64,000 bases of DNA from DASWJZ01 sp964440525 (GTDB lineage: Bacteria > Pseudomonadota > Alphaproteobacteria > Rhizobiales > Afifellaceae), in assembly GCA_964440525.1 (NCBI GenBank), contig CAYTTC010000006.1, forward strand, positions 10,786 to 74,785, written 5' to 3'. Position numbers and translations under genes: made by a program. Under the pieces are notes generated by a model that was given only the letters and a program-made list of their open reading frames with translations, searched no databases and was not told the DNA's origin. Below, piece after piece: positions 17,094-26,666 of this stretch. The stretch's first letter is position 1; every line of letters starts with the position of its first letter.

Positions 17094-17787
17094 ATGTCCG
17101 TCCAGAAAGACATTCAGGATCGCATTCTACGCGAACTGTTGCCGACGAATACGCCAAAGGTGCTGGAAGCAGGCGGTGGCAAGCGCAGTTACTTTTCTCT
17201 TCCCGGCGCTCTGACCACCGTCATCGATGTCGATGCGGTCGGTCTCGGTCTTAATGCAGCGGCGCATGAGAAAATCCTCGGAAACTTGGAATGCTACGAC
17301 TACGGCGAACGGCGTTTTGACCTCATCGTGTGCTGGGACGTGTTAGAGCACCTGAAGCAGCCTACAGCCGCCCTAAGGCGACTCATTGCCGCTCTCGCGC
17401 CAGGCGGGCTGATTGTCATCAAGGGCCCGGTCGCCACGTCAATGAAAGCGCTGGCGACTAGGCTTTCTCCGCAATCGGTTCATGTCGCTTTCTATCGGTA
17501 CATCCTTGGAACCAAAAAGGCTGGTCAGCCGGGTTACGCGCCCTTCAAGACAGAGTTCGCCGGCAGCTCCGACGAGACTGAAATCGCGTCGCTCTTGACC
17601 GCATCTGGGCTGCGAATAGTTGCGTGGCAGCGGTTTCAATCCGATCACGTGAAAGCTCTTAGAATCTACCAGCTATCCTCTCTATCTCGGCTATGCCCTC
17701 GCTGCGCACCGCATCCGCGGAATTACCCTCGGTCGTTTTGGCGGGCTCAATACCGACTTCTGGATGTTAGCCCGAAGCGAGCACTAG
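17094..17787 (+). pseudogene. Class I SAM methyltransferase, frameshifted near its 3' end
   Basis: From ATG 17094 the protein reads VLEAGGGKRSYFSLPG, a DYGERRFDLIVCWDVLEHL core and APGGLIVIKGP, a typical Methyltransf_11/23 fold. After DHVKALRIYQ (about 17672) the frame turns into low-quality sequence. The +1 frame continues with SYPLYLGYALAAHRIRGI and FGGLNTDFWMLARSEH and stops at 17787, a natural ending. A single-base indel around 17655-17675 therefore breaks the gene, or is a sequencing error. The unshifted frame runs on to 17915. The gene lies 31 bases after the flippase. Confidence 0.75.
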
Positions 17788-17898
17788 CCACTCCTACGCC
17801 CGCAAGCTCGGCTCGTGCTTCTCCCAGCGGCGAACCGTCGGGCCCGGCCCCACAACTGCTTTGGCCACATCCTCTGCCCACAGCCATTTCGCCATCGC

Positions 17899-18356
17899 TC
17901 ACCGCAGGCGCGTGAGGAACCGAAGGACTCGCGGTTCCACCAGGGCTGTTTTATTCAAAAGAAGTTGGGCTACGGTCGACTTCGAAACTCCCGCCCGCGA
18001 CGTTCGCCAATTTTCCGCCCGAGGCACACCCGCATGAATACCGAAAGGTTCAGTCGGGCGCGTTAAGACTGCTCGTGCGCCGACAACGCTTCTGTATGCG
18101 ACCGTCACCCCGTCAAGGATACGCGCGCCAGCGCCAATCCAAACATCACCTCGATCCTGATGCCTCGCCTTGTCTCTCGCTGCTCGAGTATGAACTTGTC
18201 CGAAGCAATCTGATGGTTCGACGGGACAATGACAGCGTGCGCAGCAATCCTTACGCCGCGTCCGAGATGCAAGCCACCGTGTCCATAGATGACACAATAC
18301 GGATTGATGGTCGTGAAATCTCCGACGTCGATTGCGCCGTCATGCGTCCAGAGCAC
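17899..18356 (-). pseudogene. Hexapeptide-repeat acyltransferase, frameshifted
   Basis: Two overlapping minus-strand frames give complementary parts of one left-handed beta-helix acetyltransferase. The first (from 18356) reads GAIDVGDFTTINPYCVIYGHG and GVRIAAHAVIVPSNH. The second (to 17899) reads DVWIGAGARILDGVTVAYRS and VVGARAVLTRPTEPFGIHAG with the xNPAK-like end. The switch is near 18140-18150. Further degraded matches extend towards 18440 (ISAGRILIGRSC), so the original start was upstream. The functional protein would O-acetylate a sugar. Confidence 0.7.
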
Positions 18357-18588
18357 GGCGCTGCAGAAAATTGCAACTTCGTCCGATTAGTATTCTTCCG
18401 GCGGAGATTAGCTTCAGCGAGGCAAGCGCGACACCCTGGTTGCCACGGCCCATCCTCAATGCCTCCTTAGTCGATAGTTGAGAACCCACAGCCAATTGGA
18501 AACTCTTCGCCGGCATTGTTTGTCCTAACCGCTCGGCCGGCTCGCTTCTTCGCGCCAGCTCTCGCGGCTCGCCTTTTTCGTCAGGCCA

Positions 18589-19335
18589 TTAACAGAAGCT
18601 GCGCTCAAGGAAGAAATTTCTCGATCTAATCTCGTCAATTCGCATGACGAAGCCGCGCGCATGCAGGTTCCTTAGAATCGAAAAGCATGCCTCGTCTCCG
18701 ATGATATGCGGGTGCAATTCGATGCAGATCTTTCCGACGCCGGGCATCTCCACGTCGTCAAATAATTGGCGTTCATGACCCTCGACGTCGACGACCAGGA
18801 AAGTAGGTTTGCACTCCGCTATCAGATTCTTGATCGACAATTTCGGGAGTTTGACCTCCAAAGCCGCCCCTCTTCGCCTAACCGTGGATGAGGCAGAAAG
18901 GTTCGGATCGATGAAAAAGGAAGCTTCACCGTCGTCGCGATCAACCACTGCGATTACAAGATTCGGGGCCACATCATTAAGCCGGTGCGTTTCTCGTATT
19001 AGTGGCTCGAGCTGCGGATTTGCTTCAATACAAGTGACACGATCGCTGCCAATCAGGGTCGCACAAAAGGCGCTCACGGCGCCGAGGCCAGCGCCTATTT
19101 CAAGCACACGATCATCGGGAGTAATATGGCGGCGCACGAGCTCCATTTCATTGTGTTCGTAGGTACCGCGATAAAGAAGTCTGCGAATTTTCTCTGAAAT
19201 TAGGACAGACTGCGGTGCCACTTTGATTCCGCTGACTTCGACGACAGCGGGCTTGGTGCGCTTTCGAATACGATACCTCAAGTCCGTCTCAAGCTCATCG
19301 AAATAGCGCTCGCGTAATTTTTGCAGGAGAAACAT
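18589..19335 (-). CDS. FkbM family methyltransferase
   Basis: 248 residues with the FkbM pattern: VLEIGAGLGAVSAF (motif I), VTCIEANPQLEPLIRETHRL, and LVVDVEGHERQLFDD, the family's conserved D-x-E-G-x-E. The segment between carries a non-coded insertion-free length normal for the family. These enzymes methylate hydroxyl groups, often of sugars or polyketides. It is one of four FkbM genes in the locus and is transcribed towards the degraded acyltransferase. Confidence 0.88.
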   Translation of the reverse strand: MFLLQKLRERYFDELETDLRYRIRKRTKPAVVEVSGIKVAPQSVLISEKIRRLLYRGTYEHNEMELVRRHITPDDRVLEIGAGLGAVSAFCATLIGSDRVTCIEANPQLEPLIRETHRLNDVAPNLVIAVVDRDDGEASFFIDPNLSASSTVRRRGAALEVKLPKLSIKNLIAECKPTFLVVDVEGHERQLFDDVEMPGVGKICIELHPHIIGDEACFSILRNLHARGFVMRIDEIRSRNFFLERSFC

Positions 19336-19534
19336 TCTGTTGCCTCGCCGAGCATTTCCCGGCCGAACGATTTGGCGATGATCGTCCCGTCACAACTTTG
19401 CGCGGCGCCTAGCCACATAGCTCTCCTATCGTGAGAACGGACGCAGGTCCACTCCGGCCCCGCAGCAGCGCCATGCCATGAATGCAACGCCGCCCTAGAA
19501 TTACCTGCTCGGATTTGCGAGAAGTAGTGCTATC

Positions 19535-20311
19535 TTGCCATTTGTGCGGCGCATATTTCGCAGTCTGGTTCCTTCGCAAGTCAGGGATTTTGCCCGCCCC
19601 TACACGCTGCCGTTCAAGATCATCAGGACGAGTGACAAGTACGACGCGCTGACGTTCGAGATCATCGCGCGGCTCGGCAAGTCGGCGAACTGCATCGACT
19701 GCGGGGCGTATCGGGGCACGGTGCTTGACGTCATCGTGCAGAAGGCCCCGAAGGGTCAGCACATTGGTTTCGAGCCTCTGCCGGAGCAGGCGGCGTGTCT
19801 CGAACGCCATTTCCGATGGTTCCGGAACGTCACGGTCATTCCGAAGGCGGTAAGCGACAAGGTCGGAAAGACGACGTTCCATCACAACGTTTCGCAGCCA
19901 GCCTATAGCGGCATTCGCAGGCGCGGCTACGATCATGCAGACCCCGTTGTTTCTCTGATCACGGTGTCGATGACGCGCATCGATGACGAAGTTGCGGCGG
20001 ATCGGAACATCAGCTTCATCAAGCTCGACATTGAAGGCGGCGAGTACGACGCACTGGTAGGGGCTTCGCAGACGCTCCGGCGCTGCCACCCGATTGTCGT
20101 GTTTGAAATGGGGCCACGCGGCATCGGTGTCTATGGCCGCGCCGGTGTCGACATGATCGACCTGTTCGCCTCGCATCAGATGTCCGTCGTGCCGATGGAC
20201 CCATCCTCGAATGGACCGGTGACGCGCGCGGAGATGTCGGAGCGTTGGGGTAAACCTGGGTGGCACTATTACTTTTGTGCGTATCCCCAAGGGACTGAGC
20301 GCCCGTTCTGA
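19535..20311 (+). CDS. FkbM family methyltransferase
   Basis: 258 residues from TTG 19535 (GTG 19544 is an alternative). Motifs are NCIDCGAYRGTVLDVIV (motif I with a Cys-Gly-Ala variant), IGFEPLPEQAACLERHF and ISFIKLDIEGGEYDALVGA, the FkbM D-x-E-G-x-E block. The GC content is visibly higher than in the neighbouring genes, which hints at a separate origin. It is followed by IS3-family debris on the opposite strand. Confidence 0.87.
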   Translation: MPFVRRIFRSLVPSQVRDFARPYTLPFKIIRTSDKYDALTFEIIARLGKSANCIDCGAYRGTVLDVIVQKAPKGQHIGFEPLPEQAACLERHFRWFRNVTVIPKAVSDKVGKTTFHHNVSQPAYSGIRRRGYDHADPVVSLITVSMTRIDDEVAADRNISFIKLDIEGGEYDALVGASQTLRRCHPIVVFEMGPRGIGVYGRAGVDMIDLFASHQMSVVPMDPSSNGPVTRAEMSERWGKPGWHYYFCAYPQGTERPF

Positions 20312-20553
20312 CTCTGACGATAGCCGTCCGAGACCGCAAGAGCCACAGCGAGGCGGCTTTCTCATGTGAGGCTGATGACCTACCTTTGCGGTAATTGGCT
20401 CGCAGCAGCGGGAAGCGTTTCGAGCGTCAAATGCCCCCACCGGATGGCTGGGCTATCTGGGTTGCCAGTTCAGCTCTCATCGGCGGGCATAGTCCAGACG
20501 CATCGTCAGACCATCATCTCCAAAGAAATCCCAGCATCACCTGCAAGTCACGA

Positions 20554-21165
20554 CTACAATTTTGTGGCCGAATGGTCATTCAGACCATGAGCGCGACCGA
20601 CCCACGCCTCGAAGCCCTCATTAATCTTTTCCACTACCCCGACGGATTTGGGGTCCGAAAGGTACATCCGCCGCACCACAGGGTCATCGAAAAACCGCCC
20701 GTCAGTTTCGTGGAGCCAGCTCTCGAATGCGCCGCGGACGTGTGGCAGTGATCTGAACATGATCTCGTTCAAGAGCTCATCCCGCAGCCGGCCGTTGAAG
20801 CTTTCGACGAAGGCGTTCTGGATCGGCTTTCCCGTGGCGATATAATGCCCGCCGATGCGGCGCTCATCGGCCCAGGTGAGGATCGCATTGGAGGTCAGCT
20901 CGGTGCCGTTGTCGCTGACGATCGTTCTCGGCTTGCGCGGCTCGACAATGAGCCGGCCCAGCTCAGTCCCGGGTTCGATACGTCTTTCGTGTCGTCCTCT
21001 CGGTCTTCAGAGAAGAGAAGAACCATCGCGGCATTGTCCCCGACGGTTCATCGAGCGGGTAACGCCGTTGTCGGCCATCAGTCGCTGGAACTGTCCACTG
21101 GTGTATTGGCTGCCCTGATCTTAGTGGTGCGGTAGGGCATCCGGCTTGCCGCGCCGCCAGATCGC
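20554..21165 (-). mobile_element. Remnants of two IS3-family transposases, fused
   Basis: Two different IS3-family integrase fragments follow each other on the minus strand. Right fragment (about 21165-20967): DQGSQYTSGQFQRLMADNG and SLKTERTTRKTYRTRD, in broken frames. Left fragment (about 20985-20700): IVSDNGTELTSNAIL, YIATGKPIQNAFVESFNGRL and FRSLPHVRGAFESW, with the catalytic D of SDNG and E of FVESFNG. After FESW the frame continues with LHETDGRFFDDPVVRRMYLS to 20554, which is not transposase and may be the end of a disrupted host gene. No complete element or terminal repeats are visible. Confidence 0.8.
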
Positions 21166-21202
21166 CATGACGATAACGAGCCATCGGTGACGAGCTGCGC
21201 CG

Positions 21203-22405
21203 TCATGAAATTCGATCATAGAGGTCTTCGACACTGGACACGTGCTCGTCGACAACCAGCCGAGCGGCAACATTGCTGCCTCCCGCTTTCAGGTGGGCTG
21301 CTAACGCGCGATCATTTAGGATCAATTGCACATGCTTGATCCAGCCATCGATGTCGAACGCATCCAGCACGAACCCCGACACGCCATGCTCGATAACCTC
21401 GCTGGCCCCGCACTGTTTTGAGACGATAACCGGCACTCCAGCGCCCTGCGCCTCGATGGCGACACGACCGAACGGTTCGTCGACCGCCGGCAGGATGATG
21501 ACATCACATGCGGTCATCCATTGCTCTGGATCGTCGACGAAACCTGCCTCGATGACACGATGAGCCACTCCGGAGGCGCTCAGCCGTTCATCGAGCAGGT
21601 GATAGGTGGGCTCGATGCGCCCGCCACACAACAACCCGCAAACCGGCGCTCCCGCGCTTGTATGGGATACCGATCTCAAGATATCGATCAACACATGCGG
21701 GCGCTTGCGCGAGACGAGGTTGCCAAAGAAGCCGATCACCGCGACGTCATCTGAAAGGCGAAGCTTGGCCCGTATGATCCGGCGAGCTGCTGCAGCGTCA
21801 TCCGGGGAAATCGACGGCTCGAACGGATTGAGAATGAGGTCGGTTTTCTTCTGCGCCCACGCTGGTAGGTCTCGAGCGTTGGAACGTGAAATGGCGATGA
21901 TCTGACTCGCCAAACGCAAACCCAAATTGACAGACAAGCTGCTCCGGTAGGTACCGCGCCAATGGACGACGATCGGGCGGCGTAGAATAGCGGATGGAAT
22001 CGCCCAAGTACGCAGCATCCGGGCGTCGTTGATGTGAACGATCGCGCGTTGGCGAGTCTGCAGGAAACGCATACACGTCGGAATGAGCGCGAGATTGCCC
22101 CACCGAAAACCGTCCTGGCGTCCCCGTTCGGATTGCTGACCGAGCGCCGGCAGACGCTCCACTGGTAAACCACTCTTGATAGCCTTGTCCAGGGTGCGGC
22201 CGGACCCATGAACCGCAAGGACCGTCCGCCGCCCTCGTTTCACGAGCTCCTTGGCCAAGATCATTCCAGAAACGACCGCGCCCCCAAAGGCGGCTCCGTC
22301 GAAAGGAAAACAGACCGGGGTTCCACGTGGAATCTTCGCGCTCGGCCGGGCTTCGCGGCTATCTCTGCGCAAGTCGCTTGCTCCTTGCATCGAGCAGCCA
22401 CTCAT
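21203..22405 (-). CDS. GT4 family glycosyltransferase, paralogue of the gene at 35.4 kb
   Basis: 400 residues. The N-terminal domain reads FPFDGAAFGGAVVSGMILA and VHINDARMLRTWAIP. The donor domain reads VIGFFGNLVSRKRPHVLID, RVIEAGFVDDPEQWMTACDV and PAVDEPFGRVAIEAQGAGVPV with E-x7-E. Large parts, including IND[AK]RMLRTW, HWRG[TA]Y and F[IV]NDRAL-like ends, match the protein encoded at 35409-36563, so the two are paralogues within the locus. The start overlaps the upstream GT2 gene by 47 bases (ATG 22390 would shorten this). Confidence 0.88.
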   Translation of the reverse strand: MSGCSMQGASDLRRDSREARPSAKIPRGTPVCFPFDGAAFGGAVVSGMILAKELVKRGRRTVLAVHGSGRTLDKAIKSGLPVERLPALGQQSERGRQDGFRWGNLALIPTCMRFLQTRQRAIVHINDARMLRTWAIPSAILRRPIVVHWRGTYRSSLSVNLGLRLASQIIAISRSNARDLPAWAQKKTDLILNPFEPSISPDDAAAARRIIRAKLRLSDDVAVIGFFGNLVSRKRPHVLIDILRSVSHTSAGAPVCGLLCGGRIEPTYHLLDERLSASGVAHRVIEAGFVDDPEQWMTACDVIILPAVDEPFGRVAIEAQGAGVPVIVSKQCGASEVIEHGVSGFVLDAFDIDGWIKHVQLILNDRALAAHLKAGGSNVAARLVVDEHVSSVEDLYDRIS

Positions 22406-23354
22406 AATGCTTGAAAATCCGCGCCTGAGTTGAAGTCATTAGCGGCGTGGCTCGTAGGAAACCGAGCAGCCAAAACGCCGCAAATCGATCATAATGGCCC
22501 CGTAGCATATTCAATGTCAGTCGACCGGACTTACGAAAAAATTCTTTAGCACTACGTCTCGCATCAAGCCCCACAAGCGCCTTGTAAAGCATTACTATCT
22601 CCAAATCGTTTTTGTTGCCATCGCGAAGGCGCTTTATGTAGTCTTTCTCGAGTTTTCTTGCTTCGATGTAGTGCCGGAAGCGCAATTTGTCGTCATAGAC
22701 GAGTTTGTAACCGAGGAGACGCAGGCTAAAGCATAGCTCGAGATCGTCACCGGAAGATCCTGGAATCGATCCGAGCCGGCCGGTCAAAGTAGGAAATAAC
22801 GGGCTTTCATAGATCGACAGGAGGTCGCGCCGTCTTGCGGACAGGCCGGCGCCATATAGCCAGCCTCGCTCGCCATTGACCGGACCGGCGTCGAGTGCCG
22901 GACTGCCAACAGCGTAGTGGAAGGCGTAGGTATAGAAGAAAGGCGGGAACTCGCGGTCGGAGATCGGAACGCAGGCCCCACCTGCCGCGCCGGCGGTCGG
23001 GTCGGTTAGGGCTTCTGTTGCGCGCAGGAGATAATCGGGTCCGAGAAGATTGTCGTCATCGCAGAATATGATGATGTCGTGCTGCGCCGCTCGGACTCCG
23101 GTTCGGCGGGCGAAAGCCAGACCGGGCTGGCCTTCGCGAATGCACCTTAGAGGAAAAGGGGAGTGAGCGAGCCCCGTCCAAAACCGCTCAGCGACCTCGG
23201 CGACTCCGTCACTCGAATTGTTGTCGACCAGCACTATCTCAGCCGGGCCGGCGAACTCCTGGCGCGATAGCGCCTCCAACGCCAGCTCAATGACGCGCGA
23301 CCCGTTGTAGGTGCAGATTACGATTGATACACCGCGCACGAAAGCCCTTTCCAA
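22359..23354 (-). CDS. GT2 family glycosyltransferase
   Basis: 331 residues with the GT-A fold: VSIVICTYNGSRVIELALEA, EIVLVDNNSSDG, GLAFARRTGVRAAQHDIIIF and the metal-binding DxD as CDDDN. The following YGAGLSARRRDLLSIYE and GDDLELCFSLRLLGYKLVYD segments are the usual acceptor-side ED region. The product acts in the cytoplasm on a nucleotide-sugar donor. It lies 12 bases after the epimerase/dehydratase gene on the same strand, in an apparent operon of Gfo/Idh oxidoreductase, epimerase, GT2 and GT4. Confidence 0.92.
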   Translation of the reverse strand: MERAFVRGVSIVICTYNGSRVIELALEALSRQEFAGPAEIVLVDNNSSDGVAEVAERFWTGLAHSPFPLRCIREGQPGLAFARRTGVRAAQHDIIIFCDDDNLLGPDYLLRATEALTDPTAGAAGGACVPISDREFPPFFYTYAFHYAVGSPALDAGPVNGERGWLYGAGLSARRRDLLSIYESPLFPTLTGRLGSIPGSSGDDLELCFSLRLLGYKLVYDDKLRFRHYIEARKLEKDYIKRLRDGNKNDLEIVMLYKALVGLDARRSAKEFFRKSGRLTLNMLRGHYDRFAAFWLLGFLRATPLMTSTQARIFKHYEWLLDARSKRLAQR

Positions 23355-23366
23355 CGCGCAACAATA

Positions 23367-24524
23367 CTAGGTCACTAGGCCGTACCATCGAGCCCATTGC
23401 TCGGTCTTTTGCAGCCCCATCAAGAGATTTGTGTGCGGACGATATCCGAGACCCTCGGCGGCCTTCTCGATCCGGACATTCGTCTTACTCTGAAGCAAGC
23501 CTAGATGCTGCGGCATCGGGTAGAGGCGCCGCCGAATCCCCTCGCGGGCAGGAGCAGAAAGGTAATCCTGCCAGCGAGTCCAGGTTGCATTTGGCACCGT
23601 GCGTCTGAAGCCGCGATATGCTGCTCCAATCAAGGGCAAAGCTCTCAACTCTCGCCGGACGCGCGGCGACTGAATCGCCCGCCTGGCCAGATTCATGAGC
23701 CCCTTGCTGCTTCTGTGCGAGCTCCTCGCCATCTTCGCTATTTTCTCGTCTGCCTCTTCCGAGTCCAGCTCTCCCTCTAAGAGCATCTGCGCATAGCCCC
23801 TGTAGTAATCGCCCCATATGCAAGGCTCGTCGCCTGAGATTAGGAACTCTTCACCCTCCTGCCCACTGATGGTAGCGGCCAATACAAGGGCGTTCACAAC
23901 ATCATCCACGTAGACTGCGTTGCAAAGTCCGCGCCCACCACTAGGCAGTACGACGATACCTTCAGTGAGCTGTTGAATCGGGAACCGGCTCCAAAACGAG
24001 AATGGGCCGTAGACGATTGTCGGCTGCAGAACGACTGCAGGCAGTCCCCGCTTGCGACAGCAATCAAGTACAAGGCGCTCCGCCTCAAGTTTAGAATCGG
24101 CATAGACATCGCCGCTCTTCTTTCGTTCCGCGGATTCGGTCAAATCTCCGTCCGCGGTCTGGCCATAGACCGAGAACGTGCTTGTGTAGACGAAGCGCTT
24201 TACGCCCTGGCGAAGAGCCTCCTCGCAAACAATCCGAGTGCCCTCAACGGTAGCCCGCCATCTTTCCTTATCGGAGCCGCCCGTCCCAAAGGCAAGATGG
24301 AACACAACGTCTGCGCCATCCATCGCCACGGCCACCGCATCGCGATCCAGCAGCGACCCGCCAAACATCGTGACAGGAAAGCGCGCTATGCGTGACGCGT
24401 TCATGAACTGATGCACCAGCGCACGGATCTCCAAATTCGGCGTTTGACCGAGTATCTCCACGAGGCGGTTGCCAATTAAGCCTGTTGCCCCGGTGAGCAG
24501 CACCCGTTTTCCGGAGAGACTCAC
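23367..24524 (-). CDS. NAD-dependent epimerase/dehydratase (extended SDR)
   Basis: The GTG at 24524 overlaps the TGA of the oxidoreductase gene as GTGA, which fixes the start better than the upstream frame limit at 24548. The protein has the Rossmann motif VLLTGATGLIGNRLVEIL, VVFHLAFGTGG, the serine region YTSTFSVYGQT and the catalytic YADSK. It then shows a long C-terminal part up to 385 residues. The exact reaction on a nucleotide sugar is not readable. Coupling to the Gfo/Idh/MocA gene suggests that both make one modified sugar. Confidence 0.88.
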   Translation of the reverse strand: MSLSGKRVLLTGATGLIGNRLVEILGQTPNLEIRALVHQFMNASRIARFPVTMFGGSLLDRDAVAVAMDGADVVFHLAFGTGGSDKERWRATVEGTRIVCEEALRQGVKRFVYTSTFSVYGQTADGDLTESAERKKSGDVYADSKLEAERLVLDCCRKRGLPAVVLQPTIVYGPFSFWSRFPIQQLTEGIVVLPSGGRGLCNAVYVDDVVNALVLAATISGQEGEEFLISGDEPCIWGDYYRGYAQMLLEGELDSEEADEKIAKMARSSHRSSKGLMNLARRAIQSPRVRRELRALPLIGAAYRGFRRTVPNATWTRWQDYLSAPAREGIRRRLYPMPQHLGLLQSKTNVRIEKAAEGLGYRPHTNLLMGLQKTEQWARWYGLVT

Positions 24525-25543
24525 GTCGCTGCCTCCGCACTGTCCCACGGAAAAGCGAGCGGCGCGCGCCGCCGGTACATCTCCTCCATGAGAGCGACAA
24601 CGCGGAGGCCATCCCGCCCCGAGACCGCTGGCTCACGACCCGATGCGATTGCGGCATGCCAATCAAGCAACTGGTCGCGCAACATTTGGACGAGCCCTGG
24701 GGCCATCGCTTCCGGGCCGGTGTGCTCTGCCTTGATGGATATCGCTGGCCCCGATTTCGGACGAAATACCAGCTCCGATCTGTGAAAGAACACTTCCATC
24801 TCGCCTTCATCCCCCTCGATCACGGCGCTGTTTCGCAGAATGCGTGTTCGGCTCAACTCTACGACGCCTTTCGCACCGGATTTAAGCGTAAGTTCGATAA
24901 GGCAGTCCGCCTCGACGCCGCCATGACAATCGTCCCGGTAAGAAAACTCGGCCACGTCGCCCAAGAACCAGAGAAGCGTATCCAGAGTGTGTGCGCCCGT
25001 ATCGAGCAGCACGCCGCCGCCGGCCGTCTCCTTGCGGAAAAAGAAGTCCGAGGCCACAGGCCAGCTGTAGGTGTATCCGTCGCGAAAATCGAACCGGCGG
25101 ACCATCCCAACAAGCCCGCGCTCCAGCCATACCTTCGCAAGCTGCAAGCCCGGAAAGAAGCGTCGCATGTGTCCAACAGACAAACGAGCTCCACTACGCT
25201 CGGCGACGGCTACCATTTCCGCGCATTCCGCCCCATTTAGTCCCATGGGCTTCTCGACAAGAACATGCTTGCCAGCTTGAAGAAATGGCATGCTCACAGG
25301 TGCATGCAAATTATGCGGAAGCGCAACGATCGCCGCGTCGACCTCTGGCAGAACCCGAGCAAAATCGGTGAAGACGTTACGCACACCAAATGATTCAGCA
25401 AGCGCACGAGCTCGGCTCTCGTTGCGGTCCACCAATGCGACGACATCGAAGCACGACGCCGCCTTGAGTGCAGGCAAATGCCCACGCTCGACGACGGCGC
25501 CGCAGCCGACAACAGCAATCCTTATCTTTGGCAAATCGCGCAA
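24521..25543 (-). CDS. Gfo/Idh/MocA family NAD(P)-dependent oxidoreductase
   Basis: 340 residues. The N-terminal Rossmann fold reads IRIAVVGCGAVVERGHLPAL, FDVVALVDRNESRA and AAIVALPHNLH, followed by HVLVEKPMGLN with the family's EKP lysine. The C-terminal domain has LLDTGAHTLDTLLWFLG with the usual D-x-x-x-H. Such enzymes oxidise or reduce nucleotide sugars (3-dehydro or uronate forms). The first 224 coding bases are duplicated at 26385-26608. Four-base overlap with the following epimerase gene indicates one operon. Confidence 0.9.
   Translation of the reverse strand: MRDLPKIRIAVVGCGAVVERGHLPALKAASCFDVVALVDRNESRARALAESFGVRNVFTDFARVLPEVDAAIVALPHNLHAPVSMPFLQAGKHVLVEKPMGLNGAECAEMVAVAERSGARLSVGHMRRFFPGLQLAKVWLERGLVGMVRRFDFRDGYTYSWPVASDFFFRKETAGGGVLLDTGAHTLDTLLWFLGDVAEFSYRDDCHGGVEADCLIELTLKSGAKGVVELSRTRILRNSAVIEGDEGEMEVFFHRSELVFRPKSGPAISIKAEHTGPEAMAPGLVQMLRDQLLDWHAAIASGREPAVSGRDGLRVVALMEEMYRRRAPLAFPWDSAEAAT
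25299..25522. repeat. 224-bp direct repeat, copy 1 (5' part of oxidoreductase gene)
   Basis: This stretch recurs at 26385-26608 with the same length, no gaps and six mismatches by eye (about 97% identity). It encodes the first third of the Rossmann domain. The second copy forms part of the chimeric pseudogene at 26285-26611. Confidence 0.9.
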
Positions 25544-25550
25544 ATGTCTA

Positions 25551-26288
25551 TCACAGACCAGAAAACCGCCGAGCGGCGCGCATGCCGCGTCGGGCCAGCC
25601 GTTGAAATTGCGCCGCGTAAGTTGCCGGTCGGAAGTAGAATCGACCCGGTGCGATTTCTTGCTCGAGATGACCGTGCAATCTCATATAGGCAATTGTCTC
25701 TCGCGGACTCCATCCGCCTGGGAACGAATGCAACTCGATCAACCACCTCGTCCGACGCTCTCCCAGTATACGTTTCGCGCCCTGTAACGCTTCTCCCTCC
25801 GCCCCCTCGATATCCATCTTGATAAACTCTGGAATCGAGTGCTCAAAAAGATCATCCAACGCAACGGCCGGTACCCTCATCGATGTCCATTGGACTTCCT
25901 CGCGCGTTCTTTCGTCAATGTGGTCAAGCGAATGTGGAAACAGCCCGCCACTCACATTCGACTGCGTCGAATGGAATTCAATTTCGCCGCTCTTCCGCGA
26001 GGCCGCAGCGTGATGAACAAGAATCAGGTTCCGGCGGTCGGCAGCCCAGCCTTTACAATTCTGTGCCAATCGCTCGCAGCGCAGCGGCTCAGCCTCGATG
26101 GCTTCAATGCGGCTATCCTGCAATATTCGGTTGGCATGAAAGGTAAATTGGCCGAGACTCGCCCCGACGTCGACGAAATGCCGCACTCCTCGCAATAACG
26201 ATGGCAGCGCCTCTATGATGACCTGCTCATCTGAATGTTCAGAAAAATACGCCCTGTCCAGTATGCCGAGTATTTCATCCTTTTTCAT
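25551..26288 (-). CDS. FkbM family methyltransferase
   Basis: 245 residues with FVDVGASLGQFTFHANRIL (motif I), IEAIEAEPLRCERLAQNC and FIKMDIEGAEGEALQGAKRI, the FkbM D-x-E-G-x-E block. The start ATG overlaps the stop of the chimeric pseudogene upstream as ATGA. The same DUF115-end/FkbM-start junction, with a longer gap, is seen at 28.7 kb. It ends 7 bases before the oxidoreductase gene and is probably co-transcribed with it. Confidence 0.88.
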   Translation of the reverse strand: MKKDEILGILDRAYFSEHSDEQVIIEALPSLLRGVRHFVDVGASLGQFTFHANRILQDSRIEAIEAEPLRCERLAQNCKGWAADRRNLILVHHAAASRKSGEIEFHSTQSNVSGGLFPHSLDHIDERTREEVQWTSMRVPAVALDDLFEHSIPEFIKMDIEGAEGEALQGAKRILGERRTRWLIELHSFPGGWSPRETIAYMRLHGHLEQEIAPGRFYFRPATYAAQFQRLARRGMRAARRFSGL

Positions 26289-26611
26289 CTCGGCACCTCG
26301 AACAGTGAATCAAATTCAACACGCTCAAACACTTCGAGTTTCCCGCCTGCGGTCGCATTGAAAATCTGGATACAGCGGGCGGCCGGTGCATGCAAACTAT
26401 GCGGAAGCGCAACGATCGCCGCGTCGACCTCTGGCAAAACCCGAACAAAATCGGTGAAGACGTTACGCACACCGAATGATTCAGCAAGCGCACGAGCACG
26501 GCTCTCGTTGCGGTCCACCAATGCGACGACATCGAAGCACGACGCCGCCTTGAGTGCAGGCAAATGCCCACGCTCGGCGACGGCGCCGCAGCCGACAACA
26601 GCAATCCTCAC
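26285..26611 (-). pseudogene. Chimeric pseudogene: oxidoreductase N-terminus joined to DUF115-protein C-terminus
   Basis: The 108-codon frame reads like the Gfo/Idh/MocA gene for its first 75 codons (IAVVGCGAVAERGHLPALK to ALPHSLHAP) and then switches to IQIFNATAGGKLEVFERVE, the end of the MptE-like gene at 28745. The first part equals 25299-25522 at about 97% identity. The second (26293-26379) equals 28753-28839 at about 92%. The junction is at about 26380-26385. Neither part is a complete domain, so a function is unlikely, although the frame is open and has GGAAG before a GTG. Confidence 0.85.
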
Positions 26612-26666
26612 TCTTCCTTCCCTCCGAGAAAATGTGCGGGTGGGCAGCGCGTAGATTCGGAAAGGA

